Source: Brevibacterium siliguriense
GTDB taxonomy: Bacteria; Actinomycetota; Actinomycetes; Actinomycetales; Brevibacteriaceae
Direction: 5' to 3'
NCBI RefSeq assembly: GCF_900105315.1
Contig: NZ_LT629766.1
Span: 2,356,001 to 2,420,000, forward strand
DNA: 64,000 bases
Both the position numbers and the translations under genes were made by a program. Shown piece by piece: positions 18,001 through 24,840 of the stretch (position 1 is the stretch's first letter; each line of letters begins with the position of its first letter). The notes beneath the pieces are model-generated. The model saw nothing but the letters and a program-made list of their open reading frames with translations, was not told the DNA's origin and ran no database searches.

Positions 18001-19008
18001 GTGAATGCCGAGCAGACTCTGGTCGCACTGAGCGACCGATCCCCACAGGTTGCCCCCGAAGAGCTCATCGCAGGACTGGTGCCGCCGCCTCAGTTCCAGG
18101 ATGTGTCATTCGACAGCTACCGCACCGACCCCGCCGAACCTTCGCAGGAAGACGCGCGGAACAAGCTGCGGGAATTCACTCAACGCTCCACGAGCCCAGG
18201 ATTCTTCGGCAAGCTGTTCTCGAAGGGCAAGTCCGGTGCCAAGGGTGTCTACCTCGACGGCGGCTACGGTGTCGGCAAGACGCACCTGCTGGCATCGGCC
18301 TGGCACGCCAACGAGAAGCCGGCGACCTTCGGCACCTTCGTCGAATACACGAACCTCGTCGGAGCTCTGGGCTTCGCACGGGCCCGCGATGACCTGTCGA
18401 AGATGAAGCTCGTCTGCGTCGACGAATTCGAGCTCGACGACCCCGGCGACACCGTGCTCATGTCCCGGCTGATGCGTGAACTCACCGACGCGGGAGTGAA
18501 GATCATAGCGACGTCCAACACTCTGCCCGGGTCTCTGGGGGAGGGCCGCTTCGCCGCTCAGGACTTCCTGCGTGAGATTCAGGCGCTGGCCGATCAGTTC
18601 GAGGTCTACCGCATCGACGGCAAGGACTATCGTGCCCGTGAGATCACCGCTCCGGCGGATCCGCTGCCGGAGTCCGAACTCGGCTCGGCCGCGAGCCGGC
18701 TCGACGGGGTCGTCGCTCGTGACGACTTCTCCGAGCTGCTCAGTCACTTGTCCACCGTCCACCCCTCACGCTACGGTCGGATGGTCGACGGCGTCGACGC
18801 GGCCGTGTGGGAGAACGTGCGCGCCATCGACAACGAGAGTGTGGCTCTGCGCTTCGTCGCTCTCGTCGACCGGCTCTACGACCGCAATGTGCATATCATC
18901 AACTCCGGCGCGGCCCTCGACAAGGTCTTCACGGAGGAGTCGCTGGCCGGCGGATACAAGAAGAAGTACATGCGCTGCCTCTCCCGCCTGACAGCCCTGT
19001 CGTCTTGA
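18001..19008 (+). CDS. zapE: Cell division protein ZapE (AFG1-like ATPase)
   Basis: ZapE/AFG1-family ATPases are P-loop proteins; the E. coli member binds the division ring under stress and the mitochondrial one acts in protein quality control. The 335-residue product has Walker A GGYGVGKTH (about 87-95), Walker B KLVCVDEFELDDPGD, sensor ATSNTLPGSLGEGRF and a typical C-terminal RFVALVDRLYDRNV. The order is as in other actinomycetes, where it is annotated only as an AFG1 ATPase. The GTG at 18001 is fixed by the promoter 7 bases upstream and the lack of a ribosome-binding site. It stands alone and converges on the next gene across a long palindrome. Confidence 0.88.
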   Translation: MNAEQTLVALSDRSPQVAPEELIAGLVPPPQFQDVSFDSYRTDPAEPSQEDARNKLREFTQRSTSPGFFGKLFSKGKSGAKGVYLDGGYGVGKTHLLASAWHANEKPATFGTFVEYTNLVGALGFARARDDLSKMKLVCVDEFELDDPGDTVLMSRLMRELTDAGVKIIATSNTLPGSLGEGRFAAQDFLREIQALADQFEVYRIDGKDYRAREITAPADPLPESELGSAASRLDGVVARDDFSELLSHLSTVHPSRYGRMVDGVDAAVWENVRAIDNESVALRFVALVDRLYDRNVHIINSGAALDKVFTEESLAGGYKKKYMRCLSRLTALSS

Positions 19009-19053
19009 GCCGGGTCAGGGTTCGACGGAACCCTGCCGACCGAGACTGCATTG

Positions 19054-19097
19054 ACGGCGCCCGTCACACCCTCGATCGAGGGTGTGACGGGCGCCGT
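19054..19097. terminator. Perfect 44-bp palindrome between convergent genes
   Basis: Bases 19054-19075 are the exact reverse complement of 19076-19097 (22-bp arms, no spacer). It sits between the zapE stop and the stop of the minus-strand membrane gene, only 5 bases from the latter. No T-run follows on either strand. It is the same architecture as the palindrome at 2121-2176 with a different sequence, and is likely a shared bidirectional transcript-end structure. Confidence 0.65.
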
Positions 19098-19102
19098 TCG
19101 TC

Positions 19103-19579
19103 TCAGTGCAGACCGAGCAGATCGAGGACGCGCAGATCCGGGACCCAATCGGGCAGACCCGTGAGTCTGAGTGCGAACCACACGATGACTCCGACGAAGG
19201 CGGCAGTGGCTGCACCGATGGTCCACCGCACCCATAGGGGCTTCGCCATGATCCAATGCGTCCAGCGTTCGACATTCACGCGGACGAAGTGCAGAAGGCG
19301 CTGAGCCCAGCGGAACTCACTGGAGATGATGAACAGGCCGATGATGACGATGAGCCAGCCCGGACCGGGCAGCGGAACAAGAACGAGGCCGATGAGCACG
19401 ATGAGCGTGCCGAGTCCGCCGACGATGCTGCGATAGATGCGAGCCGTGTGCGTATTCGCCAGCACTGTGCGGCGCCACCGGAGGAAGCCCAGACGCAGCT
19501 TGCGCCACGGTCGGGGACCTTGTCGGTGGTGGCGTGACAACCAGCCTTTGGGGCGGGTCTGCGGGCTCTCTGCATTCAC
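19103..19579 (-). CDS. TIGR02611-like PGPGW membrane protein
   Basis: A 158-residue membrane protein. A basic N terminus (RPKGWLSRHHRQGPRPWRKLRLG) is followed by a first hydrophobic pair, IVGGLGTLIVLIGLVLVPLPGPGWLIVIIGLFII, containing the PLPGPGW turn typical of actinobacterial TIGR02611 proteins. A conserved amphipathic stretch (SEFRWAQRLLHFVRVNVERW) and one more hydrophobic segment near the C terminus complete it. Function is unknown. The GTG at 19579 was chosen because TATAGT lies 6 bases upstream, so the message is probably leaderless. It faces zapE and is divergent from the tRNA cluster. Confidence 0.75.
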   Translation of the reverse strand: MNAESPQTRPKGWLSRHHRQGPRPWRKLRLGFLRWRRTVLANTHTARIYRSIVGGLGTLIVLIGLVLVPLPGPGWLIVIIGLFIISSEFRWAQRLLHFVRVNVERWTHWIMAKPLWVRWTIGAATAAFVGVIVWFALRLTGLPDWVPDLRVLDLLGLH

Positions 19580-19585
19580 CCAACC

Positions 19586-19591
19586 ACTATA
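19586..19591 (-). promoter_or_regulatory. Predicted -10 box of a leaderless promoter (PGPGW gene)
   Basis: On the minus strand TATAGT lies 6 bases before the GTG at 19579. This matches the leaderless layout seen at holA, zapE and aroC. No good -35 is visible. Confidence 0.45.
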
Positions 19592-19649
19592 AGATGGTGA
19601 CCCTGAAAGCTTGATCGAAGAGTGTGAGCACGATCACCCGATCCTGATT

Positions 19650-19678
19650 TTGCGTATGCCGCCACCTGCGTATAGAGT
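19650..19678 (+). promoter_or_regulatory. Predicted promoter of the tRNA cluster
   Basis: TTGCGT (19650-19655), 17 bases, TAGAGT (19673-19678). Transcription would start near 19685, about 30 bases before tRNA-Gly, a short 5' leader for RNase P. Confidence 0.55.
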
Positions 19679-19715
19679 TATATCTCGTTGCCAGGGAAAC
19701 CGGGCAGCGAGAAAT

Positions 19716-19788
19716 GCGGATGTGGCTCAGTTGGTAGAGCATCACCTTGCCAAGGTGAGGGTCGCGGGTTCGAGTCCCGTCATCCGCT
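19716..19788 (+). tRNA. tRNA-Gly (anticodon GCC)
   Basis: 73 bases fold as a normal cloverleaf. The acceptor GCGGATG pairs with CATCCGC, the D stem is GCTC/GAGC, the anticodon stem TCACC/GGTGA has loop TTGCCAA, and the T loop is TTCGAGT. The discriminator is T and no CCA is encoded. It reads glycine codons GGC and GGU and is first of a four-tRNA cluster. Confidence 0.97.
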
Positions 19789-19814
19789 CGGAGGCGTCAT
19801 GGCACTGCCTTGGC

Positions 19815-19885
19815 GGTGGCGTGGCCGAGAGGCGAGGCAGCGGCCTGCAAAGCCGTATACACGGGTTCGAATCCCGTCGCCACCT
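19815..19885 (+). tRNA. tRNA-Cys (anticodon GCA)
   Basis: 71 bases. The acceptor GGTGGCG pairs with CGCCACC, the anticodon loop is CTGCAAA on stem GCGGC/GCCGT, and the T arm is CGGG TTCGAAT CCCG. The discriminator is U, as expected for cysteine. No CCA is encoded. It lies 26 bases after tRNA-Gly. Confidence 0.97.
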
Positions 19886-19915
19886 CGGACGACCGACAGA
19901 AACGTCGGTTGACCA

Positions 19916-19987
19916 GCGCGATTGGCGCAGCGGTAGCGCGCTTCCTTCACACGGAAGAGGTCACTGGTTCGATCCCAGTATCGCGCA
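19916..19987 (+). tRNA. tRNA-Val (anticodon CAC)
   Basis: 72 bases. The acceptor GCGCGAT pairs with ATCGCGC, the anticodon stem CTTCC/GGAAG has loop TTCACAC, and the discriminator is A. It reads GUG only. It is nearly identical to the second valine tRNA 37 bases downstream, differing in two anticodon-loop bases. Confidence 0.96.
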
Positions 19988-20024
19988 CAGGGACCCTCGG
20001 GTTCCGGTGCAACAAATGAATAGA

Positions 20025-20096
20025 GCGCGATTGGCGCAGCGGTAGCGCGCTTCCCTGACACGGAAGAGGTCACTGGTTCGATCCCAGTATCGCGCA
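20025..20096 (+). tRNA. tRNA-Val (anticodon GAC)
   Basis: 72 bases with the same body as the preceding tRNA-Val, but loop CTGACAC, giving anticodon GAC for GUC and GUU codons. The pair clearly arose by duplication followed by two anticodon-loop changes. Confidence 0.96.
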
Positions 20097-20103
20097 CAGA
20101 AGG

Positions 20104-20127
20104 AGCCCCGAGTGATCCACTCGGGCT
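20104..20127 (+). terminator. Hairpin after the tRNA cluster
   Basis: AGCC(C)CGAGTG pairs with CACTCGGGCT across a 3-base loop, with one bulged C. It starts 8 bases after the last tRNA and is followed by a short, weak pyrimidine stretch (TTCGTGC). Probably the 3' end of the tRNA transcript. Confidence 0.6.
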
Positions 20128-20722
20128 TCGTGCATTCACGCTCGAGCTCAGTTTCGCTACAGCCCGCTTCAGGGTCAGTAGCCCAGTTTCAAATATGGGC
20201 TCTTCGCCCCAAGCTGGGCCCTACTCGGTCCGATGCAGTTGGTTCGCTCATCGCTTCCCGGGCAGTCTTCCTACACACTTATCGGACGCAGTCCTTACAC
20301 ACCTATCTGACGCCTCCGAGTCCATGCTTGCTTATCGAACACCGGCTGAGTCGTTGCGCCGATTCAGAGGTGGGGCCGCCGCGGAAGGCGGTTTTGGTGC
20401 GGGTTCCTCTGGAATCATCACGTTCTTCGCTGTGCAATTCAGAGCCAGGTGTACCAAACGGCCGGATCGCGGCCGAGCGGCATCATTGCTGCGACCGTGT
20501 CTCCTGCGTCGGAAAGCGATGACGCGCATACGTGGGGAGGCCGTCGGCGGGAGGCGATGACTGGTGTGGTTAGACAGTGACATCGGAGACTCATGGCGCG
20601 GATGCGGATTGTGTAAGTTTCGTTCACCGTGTTCCAGGACTGAAACGCGGTCAGCATGCGGTATCAATGGGGTTTGCTAGTACGCTAGGTGTTGTACTAA
20701 ACGACGATGACTCGGAGCACCT
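20128..20722. other. About 600 bases without a convincing gene
   Basis: No reading frame here has actinobacterial codon use or a recognisable protein. What I see: a segment with competing stems (20175-20225), two imperfect direct repeats (20272-20313), and at the right end the promoter zone of the next gene. There, TTGCTA (20674-20679) is followed after 15 bases by TACTAA (20695-20700), and an inverted repeat TAGTAC-N10-GTACTA spans 20678-20699. The tRNA 3' ends are not repeated here, so it does not look like an integrated element. Confidence 0.5.
20272..20313 (+). repeat. Two imperfect 18-base direct repeats, 24-base period
   Basis: TACACACTTATCGGACGC at 20272 and TACACACCTATCTGACGC at 20296 agree at 16 of 18 positions. 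They lie in the noncoding stretch downstream of the tRNAs. Could be a protein-binding pair or a chance duplication. Confidence 0.45.
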
Positions 20723-22036
20723 ATGTCTACTCCTCAGAACCCGTACGGTTCGGGTGACGGTTCGCCCAACAACCCGAACGGGCAGAACCCGAACAACCAG
20801 CCGCCGAATGCCCCCAACTACGGCAACGATCAGAACGGCGGTCAGCAGTCCGGTCAGTACGCTTCGGGGCAGCCCGGTCAGCAGTACGGATCGTCGAGTG
20901 ACCAGCCCAATGGTTCGCAGCCGAACTACGGTCAGGGCGGCTACGACGGTTCGCAGCAGTACGGACAGCAGGCTCCCCAGTACGACTCACAGCCGAACTA
21001 CGGTGCGCCGAATGACCAGAATCAGTATGGCCAGAACCAGTACGGCCAGGATCCGAACAATCAGAACCAGTACGGTCAGGGCCAGCCTGACCAGAACCCG
21101 TACGGGGACAACCAGTATGGGCAGAACCCCTACGACGCCAACCCGCAGGGATACGACGCCAACCAGTACGGACAGCAGTCGGCCTACGTCGGTGCCGACG
21201 GATCCTCCGATCAGTTCATTCCGGCCAACCCGAACTCCGGCTACGGGCAGTATCCCTCGGGTGCCGGTGGCAACACCTCGAAGAACATCTGGGGCATCCT
21301 CGCCCTCATCGGCGGCATCGTCGGCGTCATCGGATCGTTCTTCTTCGGTATCGGCGCGATCTTCGGCATCGCAGCGGTCATCTTCGGCTTCATCGGACTC
21401 TCCGCCGTCAAGAAGGGCCTCGCCAGCAACAAGGGCCTCAACATCACCGGCATCATCCTCGGGTTCCTTTCGGTAGTCATCGCGATCATCTCGATCGTCG
21501 CGACCGTCATGTTCGGTGCCTTCATCTTCAACGCAGCCGAAGAAGCGGCCAGCTCCTCCGCGCCCGCCGACCCCAGCCAGGGTGCGGGCCAGGACCCTGG
21601 CCAGGGCTCCGGCGGCTCCGACGGCGGCAACGCCGCGCCTGCTCAGGCAGGCGAGGTCGAGATCGGCACCGACGTCACCGCCCAGATTAATGTCCGCGAG
21701 GGCACCGTCTCGTCGTCCGCCTCCGGCGCCGAGTCGTCCAACGGTGAGGTCGCCATCGTGACGATGACCGTGAAGAACAACTCCAGCTCCGACCTGGAGA
21801 TGACTCTCGCGAATCTGTCCGCCAACAACGGCGGCAGCACGGAATACGACGACGTCTTCGACGGCGGAAACTACAAGGGCTCCCTGGCCTTCGCCGACCC
21901 GGTTCCCGCAGGCGGCGAAACGACTTATGAATTCGCCTTCGGAGTCCCCAAGGCTGAGATCGATGGGATGCACCTAAAGCTCGAACTCATCGATGACCTC
22001 GGCAAGGGAACGGACTTCGAGTTCTACAAGCAATGA
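20723..22036 (+). CDS. DUF4190-type membrane protein with long Asn/Gln/Gly/Tyr-rich N-terminal tail
   Basis: A 437-residue protein in three parts. Residues 1-185 are low complexity (Asn, Gln, Gly, Tyr, Pro) with units such as NQYGQ and NPYG. Residues about 186-275 hold two DUF4190-like membrane hairpins (NIWGILALIGGIVGVIGSFF, then LNITGIILGFLSVVIAIISI) around the conserved GLSAVKKGLA. After a Ser/Ala/Gly linker comes a beta-rich extracytoplasmic domain (about 320-437) with TVKNNSSSDLEMTLANLS, like the DUF4352 immunoglobulin-like fold. Function is unknown. The ATG follows GGAG by 6 bases. It resembles the two DUF4870 genes at 8320-9816 in having a prion-like cytosolic tail on a membrane anchor. 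Confidence 0.72.
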   Translation: MSTPQNPYGSGDGSPNNPNGQNPNNQPPNAPNYGNDQNGGQQSGQYASGQPGQQYGSSSDQPNGSQPNYGQGGYDGSQQYGQQAPQYDSQPNYGAPNDQNQYGQNQYGQDPNNQNQYGQGQPDQNPYGDNQYGQNPYDANPQGYDANQYGQQSAYVGADGSSDQFIPANPNSGYGQYPSGAGGNTSKNIWGILALIGGIVGVIGSFFFGIGAIFGIAAVIFGFIGLSAVKKGLASNKGLNITGIILGFLSVVIAIISIVATVMFGAFIFNAAEEAASSSAPADPSQGAGQDPGQGSGGSDGGNAAPAQAGEVEIGTDVTAQINVREGTVSSSASGAESSNGEVAIVTMTVKNNSSSDLEMTLANLSANNGGSTEYDDVFDGGNYKGSLAFADPVPAGGETTYEFAFGVPKAEIDGMHLKLELIDDLGKGTDFEFYKQ

Positions 22037-22042
22037 CGGTCC

Positions 22043-22088
22043 GAACCCCGAGGTGACAGGGCGCATACGGCCCTGACAGCTCGGGTTC
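22043..22088 (+). terminator. Bulged hairpin after the DUF4190-type gene
   Basis: GAACCCCGAG...TGACAGGGC pairs with GCCCTGACA...CTCGGGTTC, about 18 pairs with bulges and a small loop, starting 7 bases after the stop. Likely a terminator; no T-run follows. Confidence 0.55.
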
Positions 22089-22109
22089 AGGCCCCGGCAG
22101 ACTCAGCAT

Positions 22110-22140
22110 GGGTGGCAGTCATTCGACTGCCACCCAACTG
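22110..22140 (+). terminator. Second hairpin terminator before thrS
   Basis: A perfect 11-bp stem, GGGTGGCAGTC (22110-22120) with GACTGCCACCC (22125-22135), 4-base loop, followed by AACTGATTTG. It insulates the thrS promoter from the upstream gene. Confidence 0.65.
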
Positions 22141-22163
22141 ATTTGTCGCAACCGAATTGGTAC

Positions 22164-22202
22164 TAGAATCTGAGGGTGAGCAGCCCACCGGACGGGTTGC
22201 TC
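22164..22202 (+). promoter_or_regulatory. thrS -10 box and 5' leader hairpin
   Basis: TAGAAT (22164-22169) is a good -10; the -35 is unclear. The predicted RNA starts near 22176. Almost at once it can form a 9-bp stem (22178-22186 with 22194-22202, one G-U) with a 7-base loop ACCGGAC, before the ribosome-binding site GGAGAAG at 22221. A tRNA-arm-sized hairpin at this place could serve autoregulation, but the loop carries no threonine anticodon. Confidence 0.45.
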
Positions 22203-22231
22203 GAATGAATACAGACGAACGGAGAAGATCA

Positions 22232-24238
22232 GTGGCAGACAGCATCGACTGCGCGGGCGAAAGCATTCCCTGGAAAGAGGGTCTGACCGGAACGGAGATC
22301 TTCTCCACCGACCGCACAGTCGTCGCCCTGTGGCTGAACGGCGAACCTGCCGATCTCAGCCGCGAGCTGCAGTCAGGAGACCGGATCGCTCCGATCACCA
22401 TCGACTCCGACGCCGGACTCGACATCCTGCGCCACTCCACCGGCCACGTCACCGCTCAGGCCGTCCAGGAGCTCTTCCCCGGAACCAAGCTCGGCATCGG
22501 GCCCTACATCACCGACGGCTACTACTTCGATTTCGACACCGTCGAACCCTTCACCCCCGAGGACCTCAAGGCGATTCAGAAGAAGGCCGCCCAGATCGTC
22601 AAGTCCGGCCAGACCTTCAATCGCGTCGTCGTCTCCGAAGAAGAGGCCCGCGAGCGGATGGCCGACGAGCCGTACAAGCTCGAACTCATCGACGACAAGG
22701 GCAAGGGCAGCGACGAGGAGACCTCTGTCGAGGTCGGCGGAGGTGAACTCACCGTCTACGAAAACGTCGACCGCAAGGGCGAGGTCGTCTGGCAGGACCT
22801 CTGCCGCGGCCCCCACCTGCCCAACACCAAGCTCATCGGCAACGGCTTCGCCATCACCCGATCCTCGGCGGCCTATTGGCGCGGCGACCAGGCGAATGCG
22901 AGCCTGCAGCGCGTCTACGGAACTGCTTGGGCGTCGAAGGACGACCTCAGGGCCTACCAGGACCGCATCGCAGAGGCCGAGCGTCGCGACCACCGCAAGC
23001 TCGGCGCCGAAATGGACCTGTTCTCCTTCCCCGAGGAGCTCGGATCCGGCCTGCCCGTCTTCCATCCCAAGGGCGGCGTCATCAAACGCGAAATGGAAGA
23101 CTACGTGCGCGCCCGCCACATCGACGAGGGCTTTGAATACGTCGGCACCCCGCACATCTCGAAAGAGACTTTGTATTACACCTCGGGGCACCTGCCCTAC
23201 TACGGCGAGAACATGTTCCCGGCCATGTCCGTCGACGAGGTCCGCAACGAGTCCGGACAGGTCGTCAGGGAGGGCACTCCCTACCGGCTCAAAGCCATGA
23301 ACTGCCCGATGCACAACCTCATCTACCGGTCCCGCGGCCGCTCCTATCGCGATCTGCCGCTTCGCCTGTTCGAGTTCGGCACCGTCTACCGTGACGAAGC
23401 CTCCGGAGTCATCCACGGCCTCACCCGCGTCCGCGCACTGACCCAGGACGACTCGCACTCCTACGTCGCGCAGGAAGACGCCGCCGCAGAGATCCGTCAC
23501 CTGCTGGGCTTCGTGCTCAGCCTGCTGCGCGACTTCGGCCTCGACGACTTCTACCTCGAACTCTCCACCCGCGATGAGGAGGGGAAGAAGGCCGACAAGT
23601 TCATCGGCTCCGACGAACAGTGGGCCGAAGCCACGAGCGTGCTTGAGGAGGTCGCCCAGGAGACCGGACTCGAGCTCGTCCCCGACCCGGGCGGCGCTGC
23701 CTTCTACGGTCCGAAGATCTCCGTCCAGGCCCGCGACGCCATCGGACGCACTTGGCAGATGTCGACCGTCCAGCTCGACTTCAACCAGCCCGAGCGCTTC
23801 GGACTCGAATACGTCGCCGCCGACGGCTCCCGCAAACAGCCGGTGATGATCCACTCCGCGAAGTTCGGCTCCATCGAGCGCTTCCTCGGCGTGCTCACCG
23901 AGCACTACGCCGGTGCCTTCCCCGTGTGGCTTGCGCCCGTACAGGTGACCTGCATTCCCGTGGCGGACGAGTTCAACGACTACCTCGCCGAGGTGGCCGA
24001 CCAGCTGCGCAAGGCCGGGGTCCGCGTCGAGCTCGACGACAGCGACGACCGGTTCCCCAAGAAGATCCGCAATGCGTCGAAGTCGAAGGTGCCCTTCACC
24101 CTCATCGCCGGGGGAGAGGATCGCGACGCCGCAGCAGTGTCCTTCCGCTTCCGCAGCGGTGAACAGGAGAACGGCGTTCCCGTCGCCGAGGCGGTGCGAC
24201 GGATCCTCGACTCGATCGAAACCAAGGCCCAGGTATGA
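22232..24238 (+). CDS. thrS: Threonyl-tRNA synthetase
   Basis: ThrRS charges tRNA-Thr and edits mis-attached serine. The 668-residue product has the TGS domain (about 1-80), the HxxxH editing motif (HSTGHVTAQ), the class II core with motif 2 ([13 protein letters not shown]) and an anticodon-binding domain at the end ([13 protein letters not shown]). The GTG at 22232 is chosen because GGAGAAG ends 4-5 bases upstream; an in-frame ATG at 22205 has no such site and lies at the edge of the leader hairpin. The HIT gene overlaps its stop by 4 bases. Confidence 0.97.
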   Translation: MADSIDCAGESIPWKEGLTGTEIFSTDRTVVALWLNGEPADLSRELQSGDRIAPITIDSDAGLDILRHSTGHVTAQAVQELFPGTKLGIGPYITDGYYFDFDTVEPFTPEDLKAIQKKAAQIVKSGQTFNRVVVSEEEARERMADEPYKLELIDDKGKGSDEETSVEVGGGELTVYENVDRKGEVVWQDLCRGPHLPNTKLIGNGFAITRSSAAYWRGDQANASLQRVYGTAWASKDDLRAYQDRIAEAERRDHRKLGAEMDLFSFPEELGSGLPVFHPKGGVIKREMEDYVRARHIDEGFEYVGTPHISKETLYYTSGHLPYYGENMFPAMSVDEVRNESGQVVREGTPYRLKAMNCPMHNLIYRSRGRSYRDLPLRLFEFGTVYRDEASGVIHGLTRVRALTQDDSHSYVAQEDAAAEIRHLLGFVLSLLRDFGLDDFYLELSTRDEEGKKADKFIGSDEQWAEATSVLEEVAQETGLELVPDPGGAAFYGPKISVQARDAIGRTWQMSTVQLDFNQPERFGLEYVAADGSRKQPVMIHSAKFGSIERFLGVLTEHYAGAFPVWLAPVQVTCIPVADEFNDYLAEVADQLRKAGVRVELDDSDDRFPKKIRNASKSKVPFTLIAGGEDRDAAAVSFRFRSGEQENGVPVAEAVRRILDSIETKAQV

Positions 24239-24840
24239 GCGGAGGCGGCAGCGACCGAACCGCACAGGAGAACTCAGACGGCCGCCTCGGCGAGGGGATT
24301 GCCTACCCCGAGGCTGCTGCTGGGTTTCCCGGCGAACCCGACGGATTCCAACGCCTGTGGACCCCGCATCGGATGGTCTACATCGACGGTCAGGACAAAC
24401 CGAAGGACGCCGGGGCCGAGGAATGCCCGTTCTGCACGGCACCGTCGAAGACCGACGAAGACGGACTCATCGTCGCCCGCGGTGAGTCCGTGTATGTGGT
24501 GCTCAACCTCTACCCGTACAACCCGGGACACCTGCTCATCTGCCCCTATCGGCATGTCGCCGATTTTACGGATCTGACTCAAGAGGAGACCGTCGAACTC
24601 GCCGAATTCACCCAGAAGGCGATGCGCGTCATCCGTGCCGTATCCGGACCCCACGGGTTCAACCTGGGCATGAACCAGGGACCGGTGGCCGGCGCGGGAA
24701 TCGCCGCTCACCTGCACCAGCACGTCGTCCCGCGCTGGGGTGGAGATGCGAACTTCCTGCCCGTGATCGCCCAGACCAAGGCTCTGCCGCAAGTGCACGC
24801 CGATGTGCAGGCACGCCTGTCAAAGGAATGGAACAGATGA
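24235..24840 (+). CDS. HIT-family hydrolase or phosphorylase
   Basis: Histidine-triad proteins cleave nucleotidyl phosphates such as Ap4A. The 201-residue product has the triad H159-x-H161-x-H163 in [10 protein letters not shown], the glycine-rich [13 protein letters not shown] before it, and a Cys pair (ECPFC, 64-68) seen in the actinobacterial group described as Ap4A phosphorylase-like. The start ATG overlaps the thrS stop (ATGA), and thrS-HIT is a conserved actinobacterial pair. In many relatives the phosphatidylinositol phosphate synthase gene follows; here a broken peptidase gene follows instead, overlapping the HIT stop by 4 bases. Confidence 0.88.
   Translation: MSGGGSDRTAQENSDGRLGEGIAYPEAAAGFPGEPDGFQRLWTPHRMVYIDGQDKPKDAGAEECPFCTAPSKTDEDGLIVARGESVYVVLNLYPYNPGHLLICPYRHVADFTDLTQEETVELAEFTQKAMRVIRAVSGPHGFNLGMNQGPVAGAGIAAHLHQHVVPRWGGDANFLPVIAQTKALPQVHADVQARLSKEWNR

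Noticed and set aside
19780..20139. Minus-strand frame with strings such as DTGIEPVTSSV and GGDGIRTRV
   Set aside because: These are the well-known false proteins made by translating tRNA genes; the sequence is tRNA-Cys and two tRNA-Val.
20272..20313. CRISPR array
   Set aside because: Only two imperfect 18-base units with a 6-base gap; no further repeats or cas genes.
19716..20722. Integrated element at the tRNA genes
   Set aside because: No repeat of a tRNA 3' end, no integrase and no foreign gene is present downstream.
20577..21476. Plus-strand frame starting GTG 20577 with Thr/Arg/Ser-rich product
   Set aside because: It runs out of frame through the prion-tailed gene and has only shadow composition; the ATG at 20723 with GGAG is convincing.
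22164..22231. T-box riboswitch for thrS
   Set aside because: The leader is only about 55 bases, far too short, and lacks the T-box sequence and specifier stem.
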